Shown: positions 32,341 to 44,064, counted from the stretch's first letter. The stretch: 64,000 bases of DNA from Tretioscincus oriximinensis (GCA_022410635.1 JAJVDF010000279.1:685633-749632); one strand, 5' to 3'. The notes: generated from the letters alone by a model not told the origin. A program made the numbers and translations.

Positions 32341-33165
32341 TTGGAAAAGTTAAAGGAGCCTCGCTCCAATTAGGTGATTTCATTACATCACCTAATTGGA
32401 GCGAGGCTCCTTTAACCTTTCCAAGCTTAACATCTCTTAGGGGCGGGGCTTGGGATATAAAAGGGGGAGATGTGACGAATAGTGAGGGAGAGTTGTATTG
32501 ATGGTTCTTGTTGGAGTATTATAGGATTGGATGCTGAAGGGCTTTGGAGATTGTTTGAGCGTGTGGCCAAACAATTGAAATAAAAGTGGTTCTCTGCTGG
32601 AGTGTGAAAATAAAAGAAATACCAAAGAGGGATACCTACCAGCTGGGGGAATGGGGGAAAAAAAAGGAAAGCTGAGTGACTTTGAATGTGGGCAAGCAAA
32701 AGGGAAGCTTAGCCAGAGACACTAAAGGCTCAGGACCTTTTCCCCACCCAGTGTGACTAAACTGTTGTCTTTGGTTTCTTTATGTGTGAGTTGCCTGTTT
32801 CTTTGTTATAATAAAGCTGTTTTTATGGTTTAAAACAGAGGAGACTTTATTATTTGGGCATACAAAGCAAAGGGGCTCATTCTGGTATGATTTTCACTCC
32901 TGAGTATTGATTTCTTCCTGAGCGAAGTGGTGGCAGCCAACCTGAGGAATAAACCCTCTCTACCGAACTGTTCATTTCATTTATCCCATCTTTCCTATCC
33001 TATCTACATACAAGCAAACTAATAAAATCCAAGTGCCTTGTTCATAAGAAAAGACCATCTACCAATATTAATAAGGGGGGACAGTGTTACCAAAACTATA
33101 TTGAAGAAATAAATATACAACAGTACATACACAGTCTTAGCCCCGGCTCGGTTTCGTTACACCTC
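32341..33165 (+). mobile_element. LTR-like insertion with a 38-bp hairpin at its left edge
   Basis: Splits CR1 coding sequence. Starts with a near-perfect inverted repeat (32341-32378 and 32387-32424, one mismatch, 8-base loop). Then GGGGCGGGGCTTGGGATATA (GC box and TATA box, near 32442-32461) and, 350 bases on, TTGTTATAATAAAGCTGTTT (polyadenylation signal near 32812). GTGGTGGCAGCC near 32928 could be a primer-binding region. No gag or pol. Ends uncertain by about 10 bases; no clear duplication seen. Confidence 0.5.
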
Positions 33166-33593
33166 GGCATCCAGATCATTTATGAATATATTGAAAAGCA
33201 AGGGTCCCAGTACAGATCCCTGGGGTACCCCACTTTTACCTCTTTCCACTCAGAGAACTGTCCATTTATTACTACCCTCTGTTTTCTATCTTTCAGCCAG
33301 TTTCCAATCCAGGACAAAGTCTGTCCTCTTATACCATGAGTATGGAGCTTTTTTTTAGAAGCCTTTGATGAGGGACTTTATCAAAAGCCTTCTGAAAACC
33401 TAGATAGACAATATCAACTGGATCCCCTTTATCTACATGTTTTTAACACTCTCAAAGAATTCTAGCAAGTTGGTAAGGCATGATTTACCTTTGCAGAAGC
33501 CATGCTGAGATTCATTAAGCAATGTGTGCTTCTCCATGTGTTTAGTAATTTTGGCCTTAATTAAGGTTTCTAACACTTTACCTGGAATTGATG

Positions 33594-33932
33594 TTAAACT
33601 GATGGTCTATAATTTCCGGGATCACCCCGGGATCCTTTTTTGAAGATTGGTGTTACGTTAGCTACCCTCCAATCTACTGGTACTATGCCTGATCTTAAGG
33701 AAAGATTAAATATTTTGGTTAGAAGTTCAGCAATTTTGCATTTGAGTTCTTTAAGAATTCTTAGGTGAATGCCATCTGGCCCTGGGGATTTATAAATGTT
33801 CAGCTTATTAAGGCTAGCAAAGACCTTCTCCCTTATTATCTCTATCCAGTTTAATTCCTCTGGTGTTCTTTCTGAGAAAACTAAATCTGTGGCAGGTAAA
33901 TTCTTTAGTGAAAACTGAAGCAAAAAATTCAT
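33594..33932 (-). pseudogene. CR1 RT N-terminal fragment (112 codons)
   Basis: RT N-terminal segment with NKLNIYKSPGPDGIHLRILK at about residues 42-61, AELLTKIFNLSLRSG at about 67-82 and DWRVANVTPIFKKGSRGDPG at about 87-106, then NYRP. These are conserved CR1 motifs ahead of the catalytic palm. The frame breaks right after, so the RT is disrupted here as well as by the insertion. Confidence 0.88.
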
Positions 33933-34207
33933 TTAACCTCTCTGCAATCTCCACGTCCTCCTTGATTATGCCCTTTTGTCCATTGCTATCTAGTGATCCG
34001 ACTGCTTTTCTGGTAGGATTCTTATTCCTGATGTATTGAAAAAGTCCTTATTATTTATTTTATTCTTTAAAATCTGCTCCTCAAAGTTTTTCTTCGCATC
34101 CCTGACTACCACCTTGCATTTTGTTTGCCACAGTTTGTGCTACCTTCTGTTCTCCTCACTAGGATAAGCCTCCCACTTTTTAAATGAGTTTCTCTTCATT
34201 CTAATTA

Positions 34208-34551
34208 CAGTGGTACCTCGGTTCTCGAACACAATTCGTTCCGGCAGGACGGTCGAGAACCAATTTGTTCGAGAACCGAAGCAAGGCGCGCCGGGCCGAA
34301 AAAACGCACACTGATGACGTCAGCAAGGCGCGCCTGGCCGAAAAAACGCACTCTGATGACGTCCGCAAGGCGCGCCTGGCCGAAAAAACGCACTCTGATG
34401 ACGTCAGCAAGACGCGCCTGGCCGAAAGAACGCCGAAGGAAGTTCNAGTTCCAAATCGGTGTTCGGATTCCAGGACAAAAGTTTCTGGAATCTGCCGGTC
34501 GAACACCGATTTGGTCGACATTCAAGGCGTTCGAGAACCGAGGTACCACTT
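34208..34551. mobile_element. Tc1/mariner-type MITE with internal 42-bp array
   Basis: Ends CAGTGGTACCTCGGTTCTCG and, inverted, AAGTGGTACCTCGGTTCTCG, each next to TA (34206-34207, 34552-34553): the TA duplication of Tc1/mariner. Inside are about four 42-bp tandem units (34280-34447) and a hairpin (34451-34514). Locally CpG-rich. Open frames on both strands are chance products of the array. Confidence 0.85.
34280..34447. repeat. 42-bp tandem array with CRE-like sites
   Basis: Units at 34280, 34322, 34364 and 34406, each with AAGGCGCGCC (or one-base variants) and CCGAAAAAACGCAC. TGACGTCA, the full CREB/ATF site, is at 34315-34322 and 34399-34406; TGACGTCC at 34357-34364. Binding is not shown. 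Confidence 0.9.
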
Positions 34552-34599
34552 TACTTCGTTTACTGCAGAAGTAAGCCATATGGGTGTTTTCTTGTCTCT

Positions 34600-34790
34600 A
34601 CCATTTACAGGGAGTCAAGAACAAGTGAAGATTTTGCCTTCGGGCCACTGACTCCAATTCAGCAGGGCTTATGTTTTGATGTTTTTAAGGTGCCTGTTGT
34701 GAAAAGAAAAACAGAAAGTTATGTAAGCCGCTTTGATTCCTTTCAGGTTGAGAAAAGCAGGGTATAAAAACTGATTCACCTCCTCCCCTT
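34600..34790 (+). mobile_element. CR1 3' fragment joined to SINE tail
   Basis: CCATTTACAGGGAGTCAAGA and ATTCAGCAGGGCTTATGTTT are CR1-like; AGTTATGTAAGCCGCTTTGA, GAAAAGCAGGGTATAAAAAC then CCTCC repeats are the SINE tail, at 34715-34790. Confidence 0.6.
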
Positions 34791-34799
34791 CCTCCTCCT

Positions 34800-35742
34800 C
34801 CTCCCATGTTCTGGTTATAAGGAGATCCGCCTAGATAGCCCTTCTTACTTCGCCACCAAAGAAAGGGTTCCAAAGCTAAAGAAAATCTCCCTAGACATCA
34901 GAGACCAATTCCAAAGCTTTGAAATCCATGCAGAGACTTGCCTGAAAAAATATCCCTGTGTAAACCATGCCTGTGTGATTCAGACCAAAGGCCTCACTTG
35001 TAAAAAAATCAATTTGAATGGCTCATGGCAAAATAAGCACAGAAAGGGTGATAGTCCACATGGGTTCTATGTATCAAGAAGATAAATATCCTCACAGAGA
35101 CAGAAGAGGGGGAAGAGCTGAAACCTTGGTCAAGCTGAATTGGATGCCTCTATAATTGATTGAAGGATTCTAAAGGTTTCCCAGGTAACTCAAAATTAGC
35201 ATTTTTCTAGCGTTGTGGCATATAAATTCCAACAACTGTAAACGTAGGCTCAAGTCTGTTTCTTTGCGCTTCTATTTACAACAAGTTGCATTCTTCAGAG
35301 CTAGGAAGCAAAGCCCATTTCAGAAGGAAATTGATGCCTTCTCTTCAACCCAACAACCCCTTCCTCCCTCTTCTTTTAATGATCATCATGTTATAGACTT
35401 CCAGAGGTTTTTCTTATTAGATTTTGGCCTCCTTGTGTTCAATTGCTGGTTTATTGAAAACATCTTGCACAAGGTGACCTTGAGAGCGCCAGCGACTCAA
35501 CAGCACTGCTTCAATAAAAGCCGCAGCTTGCAATGCAAGAAGGCCCCGGGGATTTCTCTGCCCCATCTTGTTTTCTGCGTAATTGTTTAGGTTTCCTTGC
35601 ATTTTTTTTTTGCAAGGTCACACAGGGATGGGAAATGCAGATAGGCCAAACAACCTGCTTCTTAGAAGAAGTGTCCTTTGCCACAAGGCATGTCTGGTTC
35701 ACAGAGAAATGGATGGGGTCTTGGGACGCTGGCTCTTCCTCC
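34800..35742. other. Unclassified sequence
   Basis: Nothing recognised. A 125-codon frame at 35213-35590 has no domain I know. Confidence 0.4.
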
Positions 35743-35895
35743 CTCTTCTTCTTCTTCTTCTTCTTCTTCTTCTCCTTCTCCTTCTCCTTCTCCTTCTCCT
35801 TCTCCTTCTCCTTCTCCTTCTCCTTCTCCTCCTTCTCCTTTTCTTTCTTCTCCTCCTTGTTCTTCTTCTCCTTCTTTTCCTTCTTCTCCTCCTTC
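35743..35895. repeat. TTC / CCTTCT pyrimidine microsatellite
   Basis: TTC units (35744-35772), then about ten hexamers of CCTTCT, then irregular CT. Unlike most GAA/TTC runs here, no SINE tail adjoins it. Confidence 0.95.
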
Positions 35896-36271
35896 ATGTG
35901 ATGGCTGCATTCTGCAATCCTTTCCCACATAACAGATTTTAACCTGTTGTGTAGAGGCACCCTTGGCTTGGCCTACTGGCCTCTGTTATACCACAGTGAT
36001 CCATTTGGATGATGCTTGATTCTGAACCGGATTCTGTGGCAGTTCTGAAGCATTCAGAGACCCCTCGCACAGTTCTGAGACTGGCACAAGTCTCCGAATC
36101 TATGCCGGAGCTGGGGCAGATCAGGCTGCCCCAATGCAGATGGCCTTGTTCTGCACCAGGAACAATTAATTCTAACATGTTTTGGATGGATTTTTGTTCT
36201 GGTATAAGACAGCCAACCTTATAGACAATCCACTTCCTGCCAACTTCCTGTATAGGTAAAAATTATTTCTT
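35896..36271. other. Unclassified sequence
   Basis: Nothing recognised. Confidence 0.4.
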
Positions 36272-36560
36272 GTGGGTGGTACTGGGCACAGAGTGGCTAA
36301 AAAAACTGCAGTCCTCATGCAGGGTGGGCAGAAGAGGCTGCCCACTGCTCAGACTACATTTCCTAACAGTTCTATTTCATTTTTAAAAAACATCTGGGCA
36401 GCTGCCATTGCCAGCTTTGTGAAGCTGCTAGGCATCCAACTTTTTATAAGCACTTGCCATAGTGAAAAAACAATATAGAAAAGCAGGCAGAAATGCACTT
36501 TAAAAACAGGAAACAGGAATTCTGCCAGGAAGTAGAGAAACAGGGAGCCAGCAGTTTGTT
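36272..36560. repeat. Unnamed interspersed repeat (pair with 10096)
   Basis: Same ordered blocks as 10096-10420: GTGGCTAAAAAAACTGCAGT, GTGAAGCTGCTAGGCATCCA, AAAAGCAGGCAGAAATGC. Confidence 0.55.
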
Positions 36561-37515
36561 TACATCTCAAAAGTCTAACAGAGAAATAAAATAAGTAAAA
36601 TCTCACAAATGGCCAATAAGATATTGAATATTAACATAATGTGCGAGAGCTACAAGTGTCCTACATGTCTGCAAGAATAAAGAGTTAGGTGATTAGATAT
36701 GAGATTAATCAACTGGTAACGGCTGCCTAACCAACCATGTGCATTGAAAGATGCATCAAAACAGAATGGGCAGAAGTGGGCTGGTTATATAATTGAGCAC
36801 ATGAAGTTTGATTTTTCTTTAGAGAAGAAATGAAGATTAATTTGTTCAGGGACAATAATATAAGCTGTAGCTGAAGAGAAATGGAAGCAATTTCTGCTGC
36901 ATGTCAATCAGCCACAATTCTTAAAGAAGGAATATCTCGGATGACGTATTTGCTATCAATGCCTATTAATTTGATCATGATTTCTACTGTCAAGGGATGG
37001 AAGGAGGGATTAGGAATGAAGCTGAGAGAGTGTAAAATGACGGCTTTGGTGGCAAGATACGAATTCAGAAGGTCCTGACAGCCTTAAGCTGCAGTTCTCC
37101 TATTAGCACAGTCTGAATTTTACAACAACACTAATGTCTGACCAAAGGGGCAAAGTTGTGAACTTTAACTACAGAATATTTAATGGTGTTTTGCTGCTTC
37201 AACTATTTCCCTTTGGGAAGCCAAGGAGTTGACTTGTGATAGATTCATGAACATCAAAGAAAGCTGGACAGAAAAATCTGTGTGACTGACTGCGTTGGCT
37301 TATTGGGCAATTGAATTGTGAAGTGGAAAAATAGAAACGGAGATATAAAACAAAAGAACAAACATTATCAGGAAAAGCAGAAAGAAATATAGTAACTGGC
37401 TGTGGTGAAACTTTAACTTCCTAATTTGTAGGTTTTTCACACATCTTTTTTGTCCCCTAGAACTGCCTTCTTTAGACACCTGACATCTTCGCGTAATAGA
37501 GATGTGCATNTTATC
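36561..37515. other. Repeat-poor, AT-rich stretch
   Basis: No transposon recognised. 36880-37080 (CTGCATGTCAATCAGCCACA, TGATCATGATTTCTACTGTC) has the look of non-coding constrained sequence, but that is only an impression. Confidence 0.35.
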
Positions 37516-37870
37516 ATAAGTAATAAAAGGCGTGTGATGGAGTTCAACATTACAAGATATAACAACCAATGATAGGGCTCGGAACTTTGGCAGCCTCCAG
37601 AGACCAATGGCAGGGCTTGGAACTTTGGGTTAGAAACTGGCTAAAAGACAGAAAATAATAAATGGACAATTCTCTGGGCAGAAAAATGTGAGAAGTGGAA
37701 TAACCCAGGGTTCAGTACTGGGAGGGAAAGGAAGTAAGGAAAGTAAGACCGAAGGAAAGAATGGATGAAAGGTGGAAGGAAAGGAAGAAAGAAGAAAAAA
37801 TAAAGAAGGAAAGGAAAACTGAAAGATAGAAGGAACTAAACAAAGAACTAGCAAGGGAAAGGGGATGGCA
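37516..37870 (+). mobile_element. Internally deleted CR1 with purine tract
   Basis: CR1 RT phrases (AGAAACTGGCTAAAAGACAG, AACCCAGGGTTCAGTACTGG, the PQGSVLG region) run straight into a 130-base GGAA/GAAA tract. The same join occurs at 60402-60785 on the other strand. Confidence 0.75.
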
Positions 37871-38118
37871 TGGATGGGAGCAAGAGGAAGGAGGAGCTAG
37901 AATCCGATACATTCCCATCATGCAACAGGCTAATTCAACTAAGAAGGTAGGTGGAAGATGCCACTGGGAGCCACGGTTCCGAACATGCATATAGGCGATC
38001 CAGGAAATTGGTTGCTTGATATTGACAACCGCTACACCACATTCAGGGAAGACCTTCCCCTGCACTTGATGTGGCCAGACCTGCTTATAACCAAATTGGC
38101 CTTATAAGCCACCACTAG

Positions 38119-38303
38119 TAGACTGACCAGATGACCCATTTTGGGGGGCTGAAAACCCGGTTTTGGGGTGCCTTCCGGTTTTTTCTGAGGAAATTTTTTT
38201 TTAAAAAAAGTTTTGTTTTATTTATTTTTCCTTAGCAAAAGCTGGAAGGCAGCCCAAAACCGGGTTTTCAAACCCCTCCAAAAGGGGTTATCTGGTCAGC
38301 GTA
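38119..38303. mobile_element. hAT-type MITE, palindromic short form
   Basis: TAGACTGACCAGATGACCCA and, inverted, TACGCTGACCAGATAACCCC. Both arms share AAACCCGGTTTTGGG. The flanks (ACCACTAG and CCAGTGAG) no longer match convincingly. Confidence 0.88.
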
Positions 38304-38309
38304 CCAGTG

Positions 38310-40454
38310 AGCATGCTACAGGCATGGACNACTAGCCTGCCCCCTCATAGATCTTCATTTGCGAAGCTACACCAAGAGAGACAAGAGGGACTAGCACAGA
38401 TATCTGTTGCGATCCCCAAAACAACACAAAGAATCTCACAAAAGAAATAAATCAGAGCAAAGAGAAAAAAAAACCCTCAACTACACAAATATACCAGTAG
38501 GATGTATATAAATGTCTGGAGAATAGACTGTATACAAACTATTACAAAATTTAATGCATTCAACATAAATAAAACATAACTAAAACGATCCTAATGAAAA
38601 GTCTATCGAAAGTAAAAACTGCCCATAGGAAGTAAAAATTGTCGGGAGTACAAAATAATCCTAAAGAAAACTGGNGTTGAACTACGATGGGATGGACTGA
38701 ACGATGGATGCACAGGTGGCCATATGCATTCNAACCTCCACTTTGGGACCTGCCATAGACTACACTACAGCATGCAGATGACAGGCTCCTATTCTGAGGT
38801 ATATCCTCAGTGGGGAGAGGACCAAGCTTTGTAAGTGAGCAACAAAATGATAAATGGTTTCCTAAGTATAAAATGATGGGTTTTGAATAACTGTAAAAAG
38901 GAAAATATGACCCATAGTTGAACTGAACTCCTGCGGACTGCAAAATCCTTTCCACGGCATTATTTAGGAAGAAAGTACTAAAGCCGCTTAGAGTCCTTGG
39001 AGATGTTTTCAGACTATATCTACTATATTGCCGTACAATTTCCTGATGATCTTTCATTCTCAAATAGTAACCAGGCATGTCTTTACTTGGCGTTTCAAGG
39101 TCAGCCAAGGCCAGTAAGTGCCACTACCTGCTGAGAAACCATAAAGACACAGAAAAGAATGTGCAGTTTTACATTTATCCCATTGGGCTATAAACTGATG
39201 GTGGGTAACCAGGGAAGACACGGAAACTACATGACAAACGGCGCACAATGAAAAGTTCAAGTCAGTGTGTGAACAGAAGTCATTCCTAAAATGAATTATT
39301 TTACAAACACGGAATCAAATCGCTGCTTGTGGCGTAGCAAAACATATAGGAGAGAAACAAAATAGAAATATGACCATTTTGGGAATGATAAAAAAGAATA
39401 TGGTAAGAGGCAGAAAGTACTGGGCAGAAATATTTGATACGACAGCTGTGGATAGAAAGCTGTGAAAGAAGTGACTTTTCCCTCACAAAATAGTAGAAAG
39501 TAGAATCCGGTTCTAAGCAGGTTCCAGGGTTCCCAGCTAGAACATACCTGAGGAGTTCCCTCTCACTGGCCAATTCTGCCTGCACTGAGCTAAATCAGTT
39601 TCAATAAATCCAGAGTAACTTGATCCAGATTAGCTGTAGCAAGATGCATGTATGTTAAGCAGGTTGGACCATGTTAGTAGGGGGCGCTATGATGCAGTTG
39701 GGAAGTGAATGATCCACATGATGCAATGCAAACCTTTGGATTCCTATTCACTCGCTCCGCATCAGTCAAACGGAGGCATGATTCCTCACTGCTGGGTTCA
39801 ATATGTTGCCAGCGAGCTCCACATTGGCTCCAAAGCAACAGGCAATATTCCCCAATGGAGACAGTTCAAAGGTGATGCCGAGAGGATGAATTTGCCACCT
39901 GAATGACACATACCTATTGCAACCATCCCATTCTCATGCGAATCCAGTTCACGCGCTGATGGGTCACTGCTTAATCCACATCAGGTAGTGTTAAGCAGTG
40001 CTGGGAGTTTTCCGGTGGGAAATCTTGCGGTGAGAGCCTGAAAATATCAGGCATTTGAGTCACTTTGGGTGCCATCCCCAGAAGCAGATTGTGATGTTGC
40101 TTCTGCCCCCTAGGGTGCCCTTTCCAGAAGCAGGGGATAGAAGTGACATCACAATTCTGTCACTTCCAGCCCCAGTATATATCCCACACATTGCTGAATG
40201 AGAATCCGTGCTTCGTATGAGAGTGTACAATCCATCAAAACGTATGAGATTCTCATACGATTCTCACCACCTACAAGGAACCTGTACGCCTGATTAATGT
40301 GGTCTTCTACTAATCCAGTTTAGGTGGCCCTTAGCACAGGTGTGTCCTAGACTATCCTTAGTCCCATGGAGACAAGGTGGATTATTGAGCCCTTTAAATT
40401 ACATTAGCAAGGCTGTGCATAGAGGGCTATTCAATGTCTGGGGCCAATCACTAT
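38310..40454. other. Mostly unclassified; fragment of repeat P
   Basis: 38750-38822 (GGACCTGCCATAGACTACAC to CCTCAGTGGGGAGAGGACC) is a repeat P piece. A 182-codon minus frame at 38560-39108 shows no recognisable domain. 39950-40290 may contain an imperfect inverted repeat (AATCCGTGCTTCGTATGAGA near CTCATACGATTCTCA). Confidence 0.4.
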
Positions 40455-40560
40455 ATCTAAACTTAACCAACCCCACAGGGTTGTTGTGAAAATTAAAAGG
40501 CCTGCTCGTGCTGCCTTGGGTTCTTTTGTGGGAAAACTGAAATGTAAATACCATGAGCAG
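40455..40560 (+). mobile_element. CORE-SINE 3' part, sense
   Basis: CCCCACAGGGTTGTTGTGAA, then CTGCCTTGGGTTCTTTTGTG, AACTGAAATGTAAATACC: typical 3' half of a MIR-like SINE. Confidence 0.65.
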
Positions 40561-41584
40561 TATACGGACTTGTAGTAAATCAAGCCTTTCCTGAACAGGA
40601 AAGAACTTGTCCACATAATGTATAAATACATGGAATTTATTTTCCATCTGACAACACAGATTTTAAAGATATAGTATTAGGCAAACTCCCAAGGAACAAG
40701 CAAATTAAGGGCCATTTCTGAAACAAGCCAACAAATTACCTGACAATGATCCTTTCTGCACTGAACCCCATTCTGGGATGTATTTCGGCGATTAGGTCTT
40801 CGCTTGCATATTACTGTAGACTTGAATCCATTACTGCCATAGTCTGCACGAGTATATGGATGTCAAATTCTTATCCCAAGGTATCTCTTTGTAATCTGTG
40901 TTATGCTGATCGGCTTGTTACCTGATGCGACGGCCCCCAAACCAACCCATCACCTCCAACGGAGACGACTAGTCAGGGTGAACTAAGCTCAGCATTGTAA
41001 TGGACTCACAAGACTGGAAAAATGGTTAACATTCAGTGGAAACCCATTGCAAAGATGCCATAAGTGGAATAGCAAAATGTAATGTGGTACTAAAATAGTC
41101 CTGAAATTCAGTTCTGCATCAACTGAAGGGTTTGCTCTTCTTTGTCAGCAAACTTTTAAAATATTACTGAAACCTGGGTCGTACAGAAAGTTTTATCTTC
41201 TTCTATTATGCACGGATCGGCTTTAGTGCCTAGAATTTCTTGCTGCCGACTGACCAAGGCCCCATTCCTGAGAGTAACAGCAAAATCCTTACCGTAATAT
41301 TTCAAATCCTACCTTGAAATTGAGAAACAAGGTTGGATGGTTAAACGATCAACCTCTAAATGAAGCAGCATAAGAGGAAACAGGGCAATAAATTCTAAAT
41401 AAACAGAAAGGAAACTGTCTGAAAACACTGCTTGCTACCTTATCAAGCCTCATGGGGGAAATTTAGGGAAATACTTTTCTCACTAGAAGGTTCTTTTATT
41501 TTCAACAGTAACTTTATATTCACAATGAATGAATTACTTCTTACTAATCCTTCAATATTGAAAAGTAATTAGAATATCCTCCAT
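40561..41584. other. Unclassified; repeat P copy
   Basis: 40745-40895 (TGATCCTTTCTGCACTGAAC; ATAGTCTGCACGAGTATATG) is a diverged repeat P copy. Otherwise unrecognised. Confidence 0.4.
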
Positions 41585-41646
41585 GAAGCCAGCTGGGTGA
41601 CCTTGGGTCAGACACAGTTCTTTAGAACTCTTGAAGACCTACCTAT
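41585..41646 (+). mobile_element. MIR-like SINE fragment, sense
   Basis: AAGCCAGCTGGGTGACCTTG, then GGTCAGACACAGTTCTTTAG. Confidence 0.65.
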
Positions 41647-41647
41647 T

Positions 41648-41930
41648 CACAAGGNATGAATNGCTCAGTGGGCTAAGTGTCGCTCTTTCATCTAAGAGAT
41701 GGGGTTTTGAGACACTGTGTCGGATATGGAGAGGAATGAGCGCCTTCTACTAGCCTTGCAGCACTAGCTAACTCAGCTATTCAAAAGCACTGCAAGAAAT
41801 TGCAACAGACTGCGACTAGAAGCCTTTGGGAGAAAAATAACATAAGCCTCTTTGTCACTTTGGCTGAGAAAAGTGGGGTGTAGAAAACCCAGTTCCTCCT
41901 CCTCCTCCTCCTCCTCCTTCTCCTTCTTGT
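41648..41930 (+). mobile_element. tRNA-derived SINE, sense, CCT tail
   Basis: TGAAT(N)GCTCAGTGGGCTAAG is the best A box in the window; TGTGTCGGATATGGAGAGGA; body ACTGCAAGAAATTGCAACAG; tail GAGAAAAGTGGGGTGTAGAA with a CCT/CTT run. A short L2 end (ATTATAAATAAATG) follows at 41945-41995. Confidence 0.9.
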
Positions 41931-41999
41931 GGAGAAAGCAACAAAATCTATGTGTGCCACCCTTTGGTAGAAGGAGCATTATAAATAAATGTTGTTGCT

Positions 42000-42354
42000 G
42001 TTGCTTCTATCTAGTTTTCTACATTTCAACCACTTTTTATTTATATTTTTCTGCCTTTACACAAGGGCACGTCCCCATCTGAAAAACAGCAACTGAGGCT
42101 GAAGGCACAAAAGGTTTTCCTACCAGGATGTTACAACATAATGATTGCTCTGCCCCACATTCCAATGGAGTTTTTGGAATGCATTGCAATGCATCAGGAA
42201 AAAAGGTGTAAAGAACTAGAATTTCCTGATTGCTGATTGTTTAGACATCTTTATGAAACAGCCCTTTTCCCATTCTCAAGACTTTGTGTGCCGCTCAATT
42301 AAAGGGAGACGGCAGGATCTCGTGAGCATCACACATGCACATGAGACAATGCAA
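42000..42354. other. Unclassified sequence
   Basis: Nothing recognised. Confidence 0.4.
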
Positions 42355-43345
42355 AATCTCGTACTGAGCAACCTCAGGATTTACTTCCTGGTTAGTGGGT
42401 GCAGAATTGCATACTGAACATTCTCAGGTTTTACTTTCTAGTTAGTTGGCTTGTCTATGCCACATGGATTGAAAGGTTTTCTAATGCTTTGTTTGCAAAA
42501 GTATGAAGGTACCTATGCTTGGGCTTGCAACTAAATTATTTCAGAACTGATGCCATTGCAGTTTTTAACATATCATGTGGCGGAGGGCTGACGAGTCTTG
42601 GCCATATTCACAATGAAGAAGAGTATTCTGAACCAAAGTGGGACAAACTGTACTAGAACAAGCCGTGTATTTCAGACTGGACAGATCATTCCTGGCAAAG
42701 GCCACCTGCACTGGGCCCTGTGCTGGTTCTGAAATTCACAGCTTCAAAGTGAGGATTGCTTGCCTCTAAATGNTCCAGTAACAAACTCCAGAGCATCTTG
42801 TTATCACAGCAAGATGGGTTCCTTGTTATACAGAGGACCATAGAAGCCTGCCATCTACATAACTCCATGGTTTGATCCATAACTCTCTGCTAGATCTCAA
42901 AAAAGAGGTGTAATGAGNACAGTAGGATTGTGAGAGCTCCCCTTTAAACAACACCAGCTAGTGTAAGGGAAGATAGTAGATCCCATTCAGGTTTGAATTA
43001 CCAGCATGTGCAGAAAGTATCTTTGATTCTGAACNCTTCCTGTTGAAGGCAATGCAATATTTTAGTTTTAAAGTACTGTCACGTATCTTCTATTTTTTTT
43101 TTCTAAAATGGCAAATGTTTATTCTCCAAGACAGATTGAACCGCAAGGCATACAAAAACCACAATGTGAGAAACAATTGCAAAATGCAGCCATCACAGGT
43201 ACCTGTAAATCTGCATGGTATCAGCAAGACAGCTAACCAGGAAGTAAATACTGAGCATGCTCAGCCGGCAATTCTGTGCTGATATATGAGACAACTAACC
43301 AGGAAGTAAAAACTGAACATGCTCAGCCAGTGATTATTCCTTGCG
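42355..43345. mobile_element. Candidate foldback element
   Basis: About 110-bp imperfect inverted repeats at 42355-42475 and 43195-43345. Each arm contains two tandem copies of a unit with TTTACTTCCTGGTTAG (and variants) next to CTGAGCATGCTCAG-like sequence. The 720-base interior has no recognised coding. Flanking duplication not found. Confidence 0.55.
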
Positions 43346-44017
43346 TAATCCTGTTAAGAAGCAATACACAGAAAGGCTTCTTGCCTCCCCAGCTGCAGGC
43401 ATGGCAATCTGGGAAACATCAGCTAGTTAATAATGAGGGGCAAGANCGTTTTCCTGGGTGCATTGCAAAACTCCATTAACACATAGGATGGAGACATCAT
43501 CATGTAAGTATCATTGCACATTGAACCCACCCTGTGTCTGCACCCTAAAAATCCAATTTTTATACTGAAAAAATAATTTAGTAAAGTTTTCATTCTGAAA
43601 CAGAAAGCATCTGCCCACTCCACAAAGTATCTTAATTATGAAAGATCAGTGTATTTTTGTGTCCAATAGAAATTGTTTTTTCAATATTGTTTTCAGTATA
43701 GATTAAAAAAAACTGACAAAAGGAAAACAAACGTAACTGCCTTTTGTTCAGTTTGGATGTGTTTTTTGTCTCAAATTAGTGTTAAAGGGTTACAAAAACA
43801 ATTTATAAACGTTCATGAAGGTCAACGACAGTTCTTCTCACCTTCCAGAAGCCCAAGACAAGGTGACTGACCACTAAGTGACAAAATGCAAACACTAATC
43901 TCTGCTTTCTCTGGCTTTCAGCCAACAGATTTGGCTGGCAGTCAGTACAGTGAATTAGAAAGTTGNTAAAGGTATTTGGACAAAATACCAAGCATCTATT
44001 ATCAAAATTCTTACAGT
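43346..44017. other. Unclassified; one shared block
   Basis: 43466-43545 resembles 18893-18980. Nothing else recognised. Confidence 0.4.
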
Positions 44018-44064
44018 TAAACTGACCAGATTTTCTCAGGCCCAAACTGGGATATTTGATAAAG
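44018..44064. mobile_element. hAT MITE end fragment
   Basis: TAAACTGACCAGATTTTCTC and CCCAAACTGGGATATTTG match the left end of the MITE at 44883. Confidence 0.65.

Larger units (their letters stand above)
31303..34207 (-). mobile_element. Long CR1 LINE copy, antisense, interrupted
   Basis: The most complete CR1 in the window, about 2.1 kb once the insertion at 32341-33165 is set aside. It runs from the TTCTTATG tail through the C-terminal ORF2 to the RT N-terminal part (KSPGPDGI at 33800 region) and upstream linker. It carries scattered frameshifts and Ns. Its 5' limit coincides with the left TA of a mariner-type MITE. Confidence 0.9.

Noticed and set aside
34280..34447. CRISPR-like array
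   Set aside because: Units are contiguous with no unique spacers, in a eukaryotic MITE.
34201..34651. Four overlapping Arg/Ala-rich frames on both strands
   Set aside because: All arise from the stop-free 42-bp array inside a MITE (42 is divisible by 3).
35511..35960. 149-codon Lys/Glu-rich frame
   Set aside because: Translated CCTTCT/TTC repeat; no flanking gene signals.
38560..39108. 182-codon minus-strand frame
   Set aside because: No recognisable domain, two Ns inside, overlaps a repeat P fragment.
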